From Sutterella sp. UBA4713 (GTDB lineage: Bacteria > Pseudomonadota > Gammaproteobacteria > Burkholderiales > Burkholderiaceae_F): 7,226 nucleotides of DNA. Location of the stretch: positions 6,045-13,270 of the forward strand of contig DHJT01000014.1 in the NCBI GenBank assembly GCA_002404465.1, given 5' to 3'. Of this stretch, positions 1-6,763 are shown piece after piece (the stretch's first letter is position 1; each line of letters opens with the position of its first letter). Made by a program: the position numbers and the translations under genes. The notes under the pieces were generated by a model. It was not told the DNA's origin, made no database searches, and saw only the letters and a program-made list of their open reading frames with translations.

Positions 1-1
1 C

Positions 2-1852
2 ATGACTCAAGATACTTCCGCCTCACGTCTTGAAGACCTAAAAAAATGTCAGACTCTGTGTGAATTCGTCCCTTTAAGAGCGCATCAGATTCCCGACACC
101 GTGGCACTTCGCCAATACGATCGTAAGGAAACCGCGTGGAAAGACGTCACGTACGCCTCTTTGAACGAGCAAATTACAGCATGGAGACGGGCCCTGGCCG
201 CACTGCATTTGGAACGTGGCGCACGTGTTGCAATTTTGCTTAACAACTCTGTTGATGCTGTTTTGGCTGATCAAGCGGTCATGGCAAACGGCATGATTCC
301 CGTTCCTCTTCACGCTATCGACACACCGGGATCTTCAGCCTTCATTCTCATTGACAGTCAGGCATCCGTTCTGATTACCAACAAAGCCGACCGTTGGAGC
401 TTAATTGAGAAAACAAACGTCCCGATGCCCGATTTAAAGCACGTCATCCTCACGGAAGAAAGCGGTATTGAGGAAAAAGACATTCATCGGCAAATTCTCA
501 GCAAGGACATTTGGCTTGCCGGCGGCAAGGACATTCAAGAACTTCCCGAAGGGCCGAAACCTGACGATCTTGCGGCGATTGTCTACACATCAGGCACAAC
601 GGGGCGGCCCAAGGGCGTGATGCTCACGCATCACAACATTGTGGAAAACGTTCTTGCCACTTTGATTCACATTGCACCGGCCCCGAAACCCGGATACGTC
701 TTCCTCTCATTCTTGCCGCTGTCGCATACGTTTGAGCGCACGGCAGGCTACTACCTGGCGCTCGGCATGGGATGTACGATTACTTACAACCGCTCGATTA
801 TGTTGCTTGCCGAGGACTTACGCATCGTCAAGCCGGATGTTTTGATTTCCGTTCCGCGGATTTACGAAAAAATTTATGCACGCATCAATGAGCAGTTGGG
901 AAAGAAATCCGCTCTTGCCCGGTGGCTCTTTAATTGTGCCGTAAGCGTCGGGTGGCGCAAATTCTGTGCAGAAAACAAGTTGCCGATTCCCAAGAGCCCG
1001 TGGCAATTTGCCGACAAGTTTACCGGACCGATTTTGAAAAAACTGGTCGCCGATAAAATTTTGCAGCAGTTCGGTGGGAAACTGAAAGTCGCTATCGCCG
1101 GTGGCGCTGCTTTAAACGGCAAAGTGGCTCGCGTGTTCGGCGGTCTCGGCTTGGCACCTATTCAGGGCTACGGCATGACGGAAGCTTCTCCGATTATTGC
1201 CGGGAATTCATTGACACTCAATCAACCCGACACGGTCGGAAAACTTTTTTCCAACCTTCAAATGCGTTTGGCCCCGGAGACGCATGAGATTCAAATTCGC
1301 GGCAGTTCCGTTATGAAGGGGTACTGGAAGCGACCGGAGGACACCGCTCGAGTTCTCGATTCCGACGGGTGGCTCAGCACGGGAGACGTCGGCGAAATCA
1401 ATGAATTCGGCCTTTTGCGCATCAAAGGTCGCATCAAGGAAATCATCGTGACAAGCACAGGTGAGAAAGTACCTCCCGTCGACTTGGAACTGGCACTTGA
1501 AACCGATCCCCTGTTTTCTCAGGCGTATGTTGTCGGAGAAAACAAACCCTTTATTAGTGCCGTCACGGTTCTCAATCCTGAAGAATGGAAAAAACTTGCG
1601 GCAGAGTTAAAGGTCAGCGCAAATGAAGCAAGCTTGAAGTTAACCAGCGTACGCACGGCAATTCTCAAGCGCGTTAAAGCCGCTGCGGCGGACTTCCCGC
1701 ACTATGCTCTTCCGCGCAAGGTACTTTTAACACTCAAACCCTGGACGATTGAAAACGGTCTTTTAACACCGACCCTAAAGTTAAAACGTACACCACTCGC
1801 CAAATTCTTTAAGAAGGAGATTGACGAGATTTACGAAAAACACGACAAATAA
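2..1852 (+). CDS. AMP-forming long-chain fatty acid-CoA ligase (acyl-CoA synthetase, ANL superfamily)
   Basis: The enzyme activates a fatty acid with ATP to an acyl-adenylate and transfers it to coenzyme A, feeding beta-oxidation or lipid synthesis at the inner face of the membrane. At 616 residues the protein is a usual full length for the bacterial long-chain class. Seen in order: a substrate-side N-terminal domain, the phosphate-binding loop YTSGTTGRPKG (195-205), the A5 motif GYGMTEASP (389-397), the ATP-ribose motif GWLSTGD (456-462), the hinge GRIKEIIVTSTGEKV (476-490) and a C-terminal LTPTLKLKR (588-596), whose K593 aligns with the usual A10 lysine. The ATG lies one base from the window edge, so its ribosome binding site and promoter cannot be seen and an upstream start is possible. 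The gene is alone on the + strand and converges on dusA. Chain-length preference cannot be read from sequence. It resembles the eukaryotic LACS/FadD15-like branch more than E. coli FadD, so no gene symbol is given. Confidence 0.9.
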   Translation: MTQDTSASRLEDLKKCQTLCEFVPLRAHQIPDTVALRQYDRKETAWKDVTYASLNEQITAWRRALAALHLERGARVAILLNNSVDAVLADQAVMANGMIPVPLHAIDTPGSSAFILIDSQASVLITNKADRWSLIEKTNVPMPDLKHVILTEESGIEEKDIHRQILSKDIWLAGGKDIQELPEGPKPDDLAAIVYTSGTTGRPKGVMLTHHNIVENVLATLIHIAPAPKPGYVFLSFLPLSHTFERTAGYYLALGMGCTITYNRSIMLLAEDLRIVKPDVLISVPRIYEKIYARINEQLGKKSALARWLFNCAVSVGWRKFCAENKLPIPKSPWQFADKFTGPILKKLVADKILQQFGGKLKVAIAGGAALNGKVARVFGGLGLAPIQGYGMTEASPIIAGNSLTLNQPDTVGKLFSNLQMRLAPETHEIQIRGSSVMKGYWKRPEDTARVLDSDGWLSTGDVGEINEFGLLRIKGRIKEIIVTSTGEKVPPVDLELALETDPLFSQAYVVGENKPFISAVTVLNPEEWKKLAAELKVSANEASLKLTSVRTAILKRVKAAAADFPHYALPRKVLLTLKPWTIENGLLTPTLKLKRTPLAKFFKKEIDEIYEKHDK

Positions 1853-1856
1853 GTGC

Positions 1857-1892
1857 GTCACCGTCCTTTGGTCTTCGGTCAAAGACGGTGAC
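1857..1892 (+). repeat. Inverted repeat / strong hairpin right after the ligase stop codon
   Basis: GTCACCGTC (1857-1865) pairs perfectly with GACGGTGAC (1884-1892). The stem continues as TTTG (1867-1870) with CAAA (1880-1883) after a single bulged C at 1866, giving about 13 pairs around a 9-base loop that contains CTTCGG. It starts four bases after the stop codon. No T-run follows directly, so on its own it is not a textbook intrinsic terminator. It could protect the mRNA 3' end or act with the overlapping stem described next. Because it is an inverted repeat it would also fold in a transcript coming from dusA. Confidence 0.65.
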
Positions 1893-1912
1893 AGTAGCTC
1901 CGAGACCTTTTT
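1870..1912 (+). terminator. Candidate Rho-independent terminator of the acyl-CoA ligase gene
   Basis: GGTCTTCGG (1870-1878) pairs with CCGAGACC (1900-1907) over eight GC-rich pairs with one bulged T. The right arm runs directly into TTTTT (1908-1912), then CT. This stem-then-T-run order is that of an intrinsic terminator on the + strand. Its left arm is the loop of the upstream 13-pair hairpin, so the two folds exclude one another. The 21-base loop is longer than usual, which lowers confidence. Confidence 0.45.
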
Positions 1913-1926
1913 CTGCTGCTAGGTAT

Positions 1927-1953
1927 CGGACACGATTGCTTGTCCGCTCTTTT
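1927..1953 (+). terminator. Weak secondary terminator-like hairpin
   Basis: CGGACA (1927-1932) and TGTCCG (1941-1946) form a six-pair stem with an 8-base loop, followed by CTCTTTT (1947-1953). It may be a back-up terminator behind the stronger signal ending at 1912. The stem is short and the T-tract is interrupted, so it may be chance. Confidence 0.3.
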
Positions 1954-2138
1954 CCCCCTATTCAGATGCTTTGTGTTCCCTTTGAGAGGATCAAAGTCCC
2001 ATTCGCTTTACAGGGTAAATACTGAGCCGATGCTTGAGCAATGTGTCCCTACTTATCAACGAACAGGAAGCTCATGCACTTTTGAAAGTCATACGATAAC
2101 TCGCAGGCAACGATGAAGAAATCTTCGTGTTCGAGCTT

Positions 2139-3176
2139 TTAAAATCCAGCAAATTCATCATCATCAAAGCGGGTAAATTCATCGCTGCTATCTCGCCATC
2201 CCGCTCTGGCAAAGGCCTCGCACAACACACCGGTTTTGTAACGTTCATAGGCTAACGGATTGGAAAGAAACCGCCTCCAGACTTTAGCTCCGGCAAGACC
2301 GTTGAGCAGTCCGAGCATGTGCCGTGCCGTGCCGCGCAGGACACGCGGATCGTTCGGATACTGAGCCTTCAGATATGAAGTCATTTTCTCAATAACCATC
2401 TCGCGTGTAACAGGATCGTCTTTTCGTCCGAAAAGACGTGCATCGACGTCGGAAAGAATCCACGGATTGGTGTAGGCCTCTCGTCCGAGCATGACGCCGT
2501 CAACATCACTTAGTAGCGCTTCGGCCAACTCCAAATCATGAATTCCTCCGTTAATGACAATCTGTGCTTGGGGGAAGTCTCTCTTTAAAAGCGTAGCGTA
2601 TTCACGTCGCAAAGGCGGAACTTCGCGATTTTCCTTCGGACTTAACCCCTTAAGCCAAGCCGAACGCGTATGGACGATAAACGTCCGGCACCCGGCTTCA
2701 AACAGCGTTCCGACAAAATCACGTACGAACCCGTAATCATCCCGACCGTCCACTCCGACACGATGCTTAATCGTAACATCAATATCAACGGCGTCTTTCA
2801 TCGCCTTAAAACACTCGGCAACAAGTTTGGGCTCGAGCATTAAACATGCGCCGAAACTACCGTGTTGAACACGTTCGGACGGACAGCCGCAATTAAGATT
2901 GACTTCATCGTATCCAGCCTTTTCGACCCACTTGGCTGCCCGACTCAATTGCACGGGGTCGCTACCGCCTATTTGGCAAGCAACGGGATGTTCCGCGTGA
3001 TTAAAGGCTAAAAAACGATCACGAGCACCGAACTCAAGTGCAGGCGCCGTAATCATTTCCGTATAAAGGCGAGCACACTTAGAAAGCGTCCGATGAAAAT
3101 ATCGGCAGTGTTTATCCGTCCAATCGAGCATCGGCGCCACGCAAAAACGCCATTTACTATAGCAGTCCCTGGTCAC
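2139..3176 (-). CDS. dusA: tRNA-dihydrouridine synthase A (DusA)
   Basis: This FMN- and NADPH-dependent enzyme reduces uridine to dihydrouridine in the tRNA D-loop; family knowledge assigns DusA positions 20/20a. The 345-residue protein is full length. Seen: the N-terminal flavin-barrel start VAPMLDWTDKHCRYFHR (13-29), the catalytic loop NLNCGCPSERVQHGSFGA (93-110) with active-site C98, TIKHRVG (135-141) with the FMN-contacting K137, VHTRSAWLKGLSPKENRE (168-185), which is characteristic of the DusA branch over DusB or DusC, the phosphate-site INGGI (208-212), and GVMLGREAYTNPW (227-239). A helical C-terminal tRNA-binding domain follows. The start is GTG, overlapping the stop of the preceding gene as GTGA. 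No ATG lies upstream of the conserved APM segment in this frame, which supports the GTG. A GAGGAAAG stretch lies upstream at a rather long spacing. Last gene of the operon; no clear terminator follows. Confidence 0.95.
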   Translation of the reverse strand: MTRDCYSKWRFCVAPMLDWTDKHCRYFHRTLSKCARLYTEMITAPALEFGARDRFLAFNHAEHPVACQIGGSDPVQLSRAAKWVEKAGYDEVNLNCGCPSERVQHGSFGACLMLEPKLVAECFKAMKDAVDIDVTIKHRVGVDGRDDYGFVRDFVGTLFEAGCRTFIVHTRSAWLKGLSPKENREVPPLRREYATLLKRDFPQAQIVINGGIHDLELAEALLSDVDGVMLGREAYTNPWILSDVDARLFGRKDDPVTREMVIEKMTSYLKAQYPNDPRVLRGTARHMLGLLNGLAGAKVWRRFLSNPLAYERYKTGVLCEAFARAGWRDSSDEFTRFDDDEFAGF

Positions 3177-3571
3177 GACTCGCTTCTTTCCTCATCGTCA
3201 ACGTAATACCAAAGCCCCTCCCGCTTTTCGAAGCGGGAGACGGCATGCATGCGAAACGCGCCGGAAGAGCCTGCACGACCGCGGGCTATGAATTCGACTG
3301 TTGCGTGCGTAGCATCGCGTTGTTTTTCTTGTTTGACGGTAAGGCCGATCCATTTAATTGACGGATCAATCGGATTCTCGGACGGACACGTTTCCTTAGC
3401 CCACGTCTGGCTAAGCCAATCAGCGCGACCGAGCGCAAAGGCTGTGTAACGACTGCGCATGAGGCTGCCTGCGCTTTGCGGAACCTTTCCGTCGAAAATA
3501 AAACGCCCGCAACAGTCCGCCAGAGCCTTTCCCGACCCACACGGACACATCACGAGCGTCTTCTTTTTCAT
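3173..3571 (-). CDS. ychJ: YchJ-like SEC-C motif protein (UPF0225 family)
   Basis: Small protein of 132 residues whose cellular role is not established. Seen: an N-terminal SEC-C zinc-type motif CPCGSGKALADCCG (9-22; ligand candidates C9, C11, C20, C21), then the family hallmark LMRSRYTAFALG (37-48), a tryptophan-rich stretch and a C-terminal segment VEFIARGRAG to WYYVDDEE typical of the NTF2-like YchJ fold. E. coli YchJ is about 20 residues longer and carries a second SEC-C motif at its C-terminus; that motif is absent here, so this is the short single-motif form. The ATG lies 5 bases after the typA stop. An AAGAGG ribosome binding site sits inside the last codons of typA, and the stop overlaps the dusA start. 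SEC-C motifs in SecA bind zinc and contact SecB and ribosomes, so a ribosome-linked role fits the neighbours, but this is inference. Confidence 0.88.
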   Translation of the reverse strand: MKKKTLVMCPCGSGKALADCCGRFIFDGKVPQSAGSLMRSRYTAFALGRADWLSQTWAKETCPSENPIDPSIKWIGLTVKQEKQRDATHATVEFIARGRAGSSGAFRMHAVSRFEKREGLWYYVDDEERSES

Positions 3572-3576
3572 AAAAA

Positions 3577-5433
3577 TCAGGCCTCTTGCGTGCCGTTTTC
3601 TTCACGTTCGACACGAGCTGCACGGCGACGTTCGAACTCTTTGAGCCAACGCTTACGCAAGCGAATTGACTTAGGCGTAATTTCCACAAGTTCATCGTCA
3701 TTAATGAACTCAACCGCGCTTTCAAGAGTCAGCGTAACAGGCGGAACCAGACGAATTGCCTCATCGGTACCGGAAGCACGAATATTCGTCAATTGCTTAC
3801 ACCGAATCGGGTTGACGACGATGTCATTCTCTCGCGAGTGTTCGCCGATAATCATTCCTTCGTACAAAGGATCGCCAGGACTCACGAACAGACGGCCGCG
3901 TTCCTGGATCTTCCAGAGTGCATAAGCCACGGCCGCTCCATTATCCTGACTGATGATGGCTCCGGACCGACGCTCGCCGACATCGCCCTGTTTGATCGGG
4001 CCATACGAATCAAACACATGGCTCATGATGCCGGTTCCGCGACACATCGTCAGAAACATCGATTGAAATCCGATGAGTCCTCTTGCCGGAATCCGATACT
4101 CAAGACGCACGCGTCCGCGGCTGTCCGACTGCATATCAAGGAGGTCCCCCTTACGCCGACCGAGTTCTTCCATGACAGCCCCCTGATGCGCTTCCTCGAC
4201 ATCCACGGAAAGTTGCTCGTAGGGCTCCTGCTTAACGCCGTTGACTTCCTTTAAAAGTACACGGGGACGTCCGACGGCAAGTTCATAACCTTCGCGACGC
4301 ATGTTTTCAATGAGAATCGTCAAATGCAATTCGCCGCGTCCGCAGACTTCCCAAGCCGTCTCATCACCTGTTTCGCGCATGCGCATCGCAACGTTACTCT
4401 TTAACTCCCGTTCCAGACGCTCGCGAATTTGGCGACTTGTCACAAACTTACCTTCCTTTCCTGCCAAGGGCGAAGTATTGACCATGAAGGTCATCGTTAA
4501 GGTCGGCTCATCGACCTTGAGCATCGGAAGCGCTTCGGGATGATTGATATCGGTAATCGTCGTTCCGATATTTAAATCATCGATCCCGTTAATCAAAACA
4601 ATGTCACCGGCTTGCGCATCGTTAACGACCTTACGATCCAGCCCTTCAAATTGCAGAATCTGCCCGACTTTAACCTGACGCGGCGTGCTACCCGGGCCGT
4701 CCATTAAAGCCACGGGTTCGCCGGCCTTAATGCGTCCGCGGTGCACACGTCCGATACCGATTTTCCCAACATAACTGTTGTAATCAAGCGAGCAAATCTG
4801 TAGCTGTAGCGGAGCATCGGCATTGTCCTCTCGCACGGGAACGTACTTAATAACCGTATCGAAAACGGCCTTCATGTTGCCGATTTTTTCCAACTCTTTC
4901 ACATCGGGCGTATAGCCGGCATATCCGGCCAGAGCCGAGGCGTAAATGACAGGAAAATCCAACTGATCTTCGGTCGCTCCGAGCTTGTCAAACAAATCAA
5001 ACGTCTGATTGACGACCCATTCGGGACGAGCCCCGACGCGATCAATCTTGTTGATAACGACGATGGGCTTTAAGCCGGCCGCAAGTGCCTTGCGCGTGAC
5101 AAATCGTGTCTGCGGCATCGGACCTTCGACGGCATCGACAAGGAGCAAAACGCCGTCGACCATTGATAAGACGCGTTCGACCTCGCCGCCGAAGTCAGCA
5201 TGCCCCGGTGTGTCGATGATGTTAATGTGAATACCCTCGTACTCAACGGCACAGTTCTTGGCAAGAATCGTAATGCCGCGTTCCTTTTCGATGTCCCCGC
5301 TATCCATTACGCGCTCATCGACCTGCTGATTTTCTCGGAAGGTTCCGGCGCACTGGAGCAATTTATCGACCATCGTCGTCTTACCGTGGTCTACGTGGGC
5401 AATGATTGCAATATTGCGAATCGCTCGTGTCAT
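3577..5433 (-). CDS. typA: Ribosome-associated translational GTPase TypA/BipA
   Basis: TypA/BipA is an EF-G-like GTPase that binds the 70S ribosome and supports large-subunit assembly, growth in the cold and stress responses. The protein has 618 residues against about 607 in E. coli. Seen: G1 loop AHVDHGKT (12-19), G2/switch I region SGDIEKERGITI (45-56), G3 DTPGH (74-78), G4 NKID (128-131) and G5 SAL (166-168). A beta-barrel domain follows (about 200-300), then EF-G-like domain III with NTSPLAGKEGKFVTSRQIRE and the family-specific C-terminal domain. The RRRAARVEREENGTQEA tail is slightly longer than in E. coli. The ATG overlaps the truB stop as ATGA, implying coupling; only a weak GGGAAAGAAG-type purine stretch precedes it. 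Placement directly after truB is the betaproteobacterial arrangement. All GTPase motifs are intact. Confidence 0.97.
   Translation of the reverse strand: MTRAIRNIAIIAHVDHGKTTMVDKLLQCAGTFRENQQVDERVMDSGDIEKERGITILAKNCAVEYEGIHINIIDTPGHADFGGEVERVLSMVDGVLLLVDAVEGPMPQTRFVTRKALAAGLKPIVVINKIDRVGARPEWVVNQTFDLFDKLGATEDQLDFPVIYASALAGYAGYTPDVKELEKIGNMKAVFDTVIKYVPVREDNADAPLQLQICSLDYNSYVGKIGIGRVHRGRIKAGEPVALMDGPGSTPRQVKVGQILQFEGLDRKVVNDAQAGDIVLINGIDDLNIGTTITDINHPEALPMLKVDEPTLTMTFMVNTSPLAGKEGKFVTSRQIRERLERELKSNVAMRMRETGDETAWEVCGRGELHLTILIENMRREGYELAVGRPRVLLKEVNGVKQEPYEQLSVDVEEAHQGAVMEELGRRKGDLLDMQSDSRGRVRLEYRIPARGLIGFQSMFLTMCRGTGIMSHVFDSYGPIKQGDVGERRSGAIISQDNGAAVAYALWKIQERGRLFVSPGDPLYEGMIIGEHSRENDIVVNPIRCKQLTNIRASGTDEAIRLVPPVTLTLESAVEFINDDELVEITPKSIRLRKRWLKEFERRRAARVEREENGTQEA
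3582..3587 (-). promoter_or_regulatory. Shine-Dalgarno site of the ychJ-like gene inside the end of typA
   Basis: AAGAGG lies within the last sense codons of typA, with a 10-base spacer that contains the typA stop and five T residues before the ATG at 3571. The spacing is slightly long. The T residues are not preceded by a stable stem, so this is not a terminator. Confidence 0.55.
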
Positions 5434-6365
5434 AGTGTCTTCTTTCCCGAATAAGTCTCGGTATTTCCCAAAAAAGTAATCAAGCGGACAGGATGAACAA
5501 CTCCGTGATCATCGACTCTGACCACTCCTAATAAACGATCTCCCGGGCCGTAGGCTCGCGCCTGACCGCACAGGTCCTGCCGAATCGCCAGCCGTTGTCC
5601 GTTTTCAAGACGACAGGCAAGCGATGCGGTCAAATGCAATGCGGGCAGTGTCTGCAAGAGAAAATCTGCCCCCTTGAGTAATGTTCGCCGTTGCTCGACG
5701 GTTTTCTCTTTATCATCGAGTTCGGAAAACGGCACGGCATCTTCAATACTTAAATCGCCGACTCGTGTGCGCCGCAATGCCGTTAAATGGGCACACGAAT
5801 TAAGTCGCGTTGCGATATCGTCGGCAAGAACACGAATGTACGTCCCCTTACTCACATCCGCTTCAAAAGTCAGCTCGTCCCCCGTGTAAGAGAGCAAGTC
5901 CAAGCGCTTGACACAGACCTGACGCTCCTCCCTTTGCACCTCAATACCGCGCCGTGCCAGTTCGTACAAATTTTTCCCGCCGTGCTTGATCGCCGAGTAC
6001 ATCGGAGGGCGTTGCAAAATCGTTCCAGTGAACTCCGACAAAAGTGACCGAACCTGCTCAAGGCTCGGTCGGACATCACTGGTTTGCGTCACAACGCCCG
6101 TCTTATCGAGCGTATCGGTTCTTTGGCCGAACTTCATCGTCGCGATGTAACTTTTATCAGCTCTCAATAAGTCGGCCGAAAACTTGGTTGCATTCCCGAA
6201 GGCAAGCGGCAAAAGGCCGGTCGCCATCGGATCAAGTGTCCCGGTGTGCCCGGCCTTTTGTGCATTCAGAAGACGACGAGCAAGTTGCAAAACCCAATTC
6301 GAACTGATCGATTCAGGTTTGTCTAAAAGCAAGACACCGTCAACCGGTTCTCCCTTATTTCCCAT
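5430..6365 (-). CDS. truB: tRNA pseudouridine(55) synthase TruB
   Basis: TruB converts U55 in the T-loop of nearly all tRNAs to pseudouridine and also acts as a tRNA-folding chaperone. The protein has 311 residues, a normal bacterial length. Seen: VDGVLLLDKP (8-17), the catalytic motif GHTGTLDPMATGLLP (39-53) with nucleophile D45, KSYIATMKFGQRTDTLD (71-87), RPPMYSAIKHGGKNLYELAR (119-138), SKGTYIRVLADDI (172-184) and a C-terminal PUA-like segment with LENGQRL and GVVRVDDHGVVHPVRL. The usual glycine of DKPxGxSSN is serine here (S19), which is minor. The ATG at 6365 overlaps the end of rbfA by 11 bases and lacks a good ribosome binding site upstream. A strong AAGGGAG lies just downstream instead, so translation probably depends on ribosomes finishing rbfA. 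The stop overlaps the typA start. Confidence 0.96.
   Translation of the reverse strand: MGNKGEPVDGVLLLDKPESISSNWVLQLARRLLNAQKAGHTGTLDPMATGLLPLAFGNATKFSADLLRADKSYIATMKFGQRTDTLDKTGVVTQTSDVRPSLEQVRSLLSEFTGTILQRPPMYSAIKHGGKNLYELARRGIEVQREERQVCVKRLDLLSYTGDELTFEADVSKGTYIRVLADDIATRLNSCAHLTALRRTRVGDLSIEDAVPFSELDDKEKTVEQRRTLLKGADFLLQTLPALHLTASLACRLENGQRLAIRQDLCGQARAYGPGDRLLGVVRVDDHGVVHPVRLITFLGNTETYSGKKTL
6350..6357 (-). promoter_or_regulatory. Stop-plus-SD-like motif at the rbfA end, inside truB codons 3-6
   Basis: TAAGGGAG at the rbfA stop is the same eight bases found at the infB stop. Here it lies 3' of the truB ATG rather than 5' of it. It could hold a terminating ribosome near the overlapping start so that it re-initiates at the ATG eight bases back. 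It may also be a chance echo. Confidence 0.4.
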
Positions 6366-6753
6366 GATCCGAAATATCTTTGTCGGCCTTTTCTTCGCTC
6401 GAACGCGTCACATCCATCGCTTCTTTGATGACGCGGTCCATGGCAAACCCGTGCTCAACGGACGTGTCATGCACGAAATGCAACGTCGGAACCGTATGAA
6501 TCGTGAGCTTGTGAAAAATCAGATTTCTCAAGCGTCCGGCTGCGGCATTAAGACCGGCTTCACAAACCTTGGGATCGGTTCCCAGGACCGTAAAGAAAAC
6601 GCGGGCATGCGCATAATCCGGTGTGATTTCACAGCCGGTAATCGTTACAAGACCGATGCGCGGATCGCGCAACTCGCGCGGAATAATTTCCGCTAAATCT
6701 CGGGCTATCTGATCGGCAATACGAATACCGCGTCCGGTTTTACTCTCTTTCAT
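6355..6753 (-). CDS. rbfA: 30S ribosome-binding factor RbfA
   Basis: RbfA is a small KH-fold protein that binds the immature 30S subunit near the 16S rRNA 5' helix, is needed for late 16S maturation and supports growth in the cold. From the ATG at 6753 it has 132 residues, close to the E. coli protein (133). Seen: a basic N-terminus GRGIRIADQIARDLAEII, the hallmark ELRDPRIGLVTIT (27-39), DYAHARVFFTV (46-56) and PTLHFVHDTSVEHG (89-102), with a charged, probably disordered tail. A longer reading from a TTG at 6780 exists but is rejected: its extra nine residues merely translate the end of infB and the ribosome binding site. The ATG has GGGAGG four bases upstream, immediately after the infB stop. 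Confidence 0.96.
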   Translation of the reverse strand: MKESKTGRGIRIADQIARDLAEIIPRELRDPRIGLVTITGCEITPDYAHARVFFTVLGTDPKVCEAGLNAAAGRLRNLIFHKLTIHTVPTLHFVHDTSVEHGFAMDRVIKEAMDVTRSSEEKADKDISDHGK

Positions 6754-6757
6754 CGGA

Positions 6758-6763
6758 CCTCCC
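6758..6763 (-). promoter_or_regulatory. Shine-Dalgarno site fixing the rbfA start
   Basis: GGGAGG directly follows the infB stop codon TAA (6766-6764) and is spaced TCCG from the ATG at 6753. Termination of infB and initiation of rbfA therefore share about 16 bases, which favours re-initiation by the same ribosome and decides for the ATG over the upstream TTG. Confidence 0.85.

Larger units (their letters stand above)
1853..2138. other. Convergent intergenic region without a credible gene
   Basis: These 286 bases separate the stop of the acyl-CoA ligase gene (+) from the stop of dusA (-). The first 95 bases contain three stem-capable segments (listed separately). A short stem CTTTGA/TCAAAG with a 5-base loop lies at 1980-1996. 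On either strand the longest open stretches are under 30 codons and have no start with a ribosome binding site. No clear intrinsic terminator for the dusA transcript is visible: near the dusA stop there is only a weak GAAG/CTTC stem around 2115-2126 with no T-run. Confidence 0.6.

Noticed and set aside
1980..1996. CTTTGA/TCAAAG stem as a regulatory site
   Set aside because: Only six mostly A/T pairs with no T-run and no nearby gene start; likely chance.
2019..2099. A 26-codon open stretch on the + strand in the convergent gap, ending LLINEQEAHALLKVIR
   Set aside because: The reading looks protein-like but has no ATG with a ribosome binding site, and its length is expected by chance.
2048..2138. 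In-frame open extension of 28 codons after the dusA TAA, suggesting stop readthrough
   Set aside because: A run this long without a stop is common by chance, and DusA is already complete at 345 residues with no family domain beyond that point.
3572..3576. Five T residues after the typA stop as a terminator
   Set aside because: No stable stem precedes them; they lie in the spacer between the SD and start codon of the next gene.
3476..3925. A 149-codon open frame on the + strand
   Set aside because: It lies antisense across the ychJ-typA junction, has no recognisable motif, and both genes under it are well supported.
3793..4254. A 153-codon + strand open frame antisense to typA
   Set aside because: It is a shadow frame of a strongly conserved GTPase gene, and the product has no family features.
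6184..6696. A 170-codon + strand open frame across truB and rbfA
   Set aside because: It is antisense to two intact conserved genes and its translation shows no domain or sensible composition.
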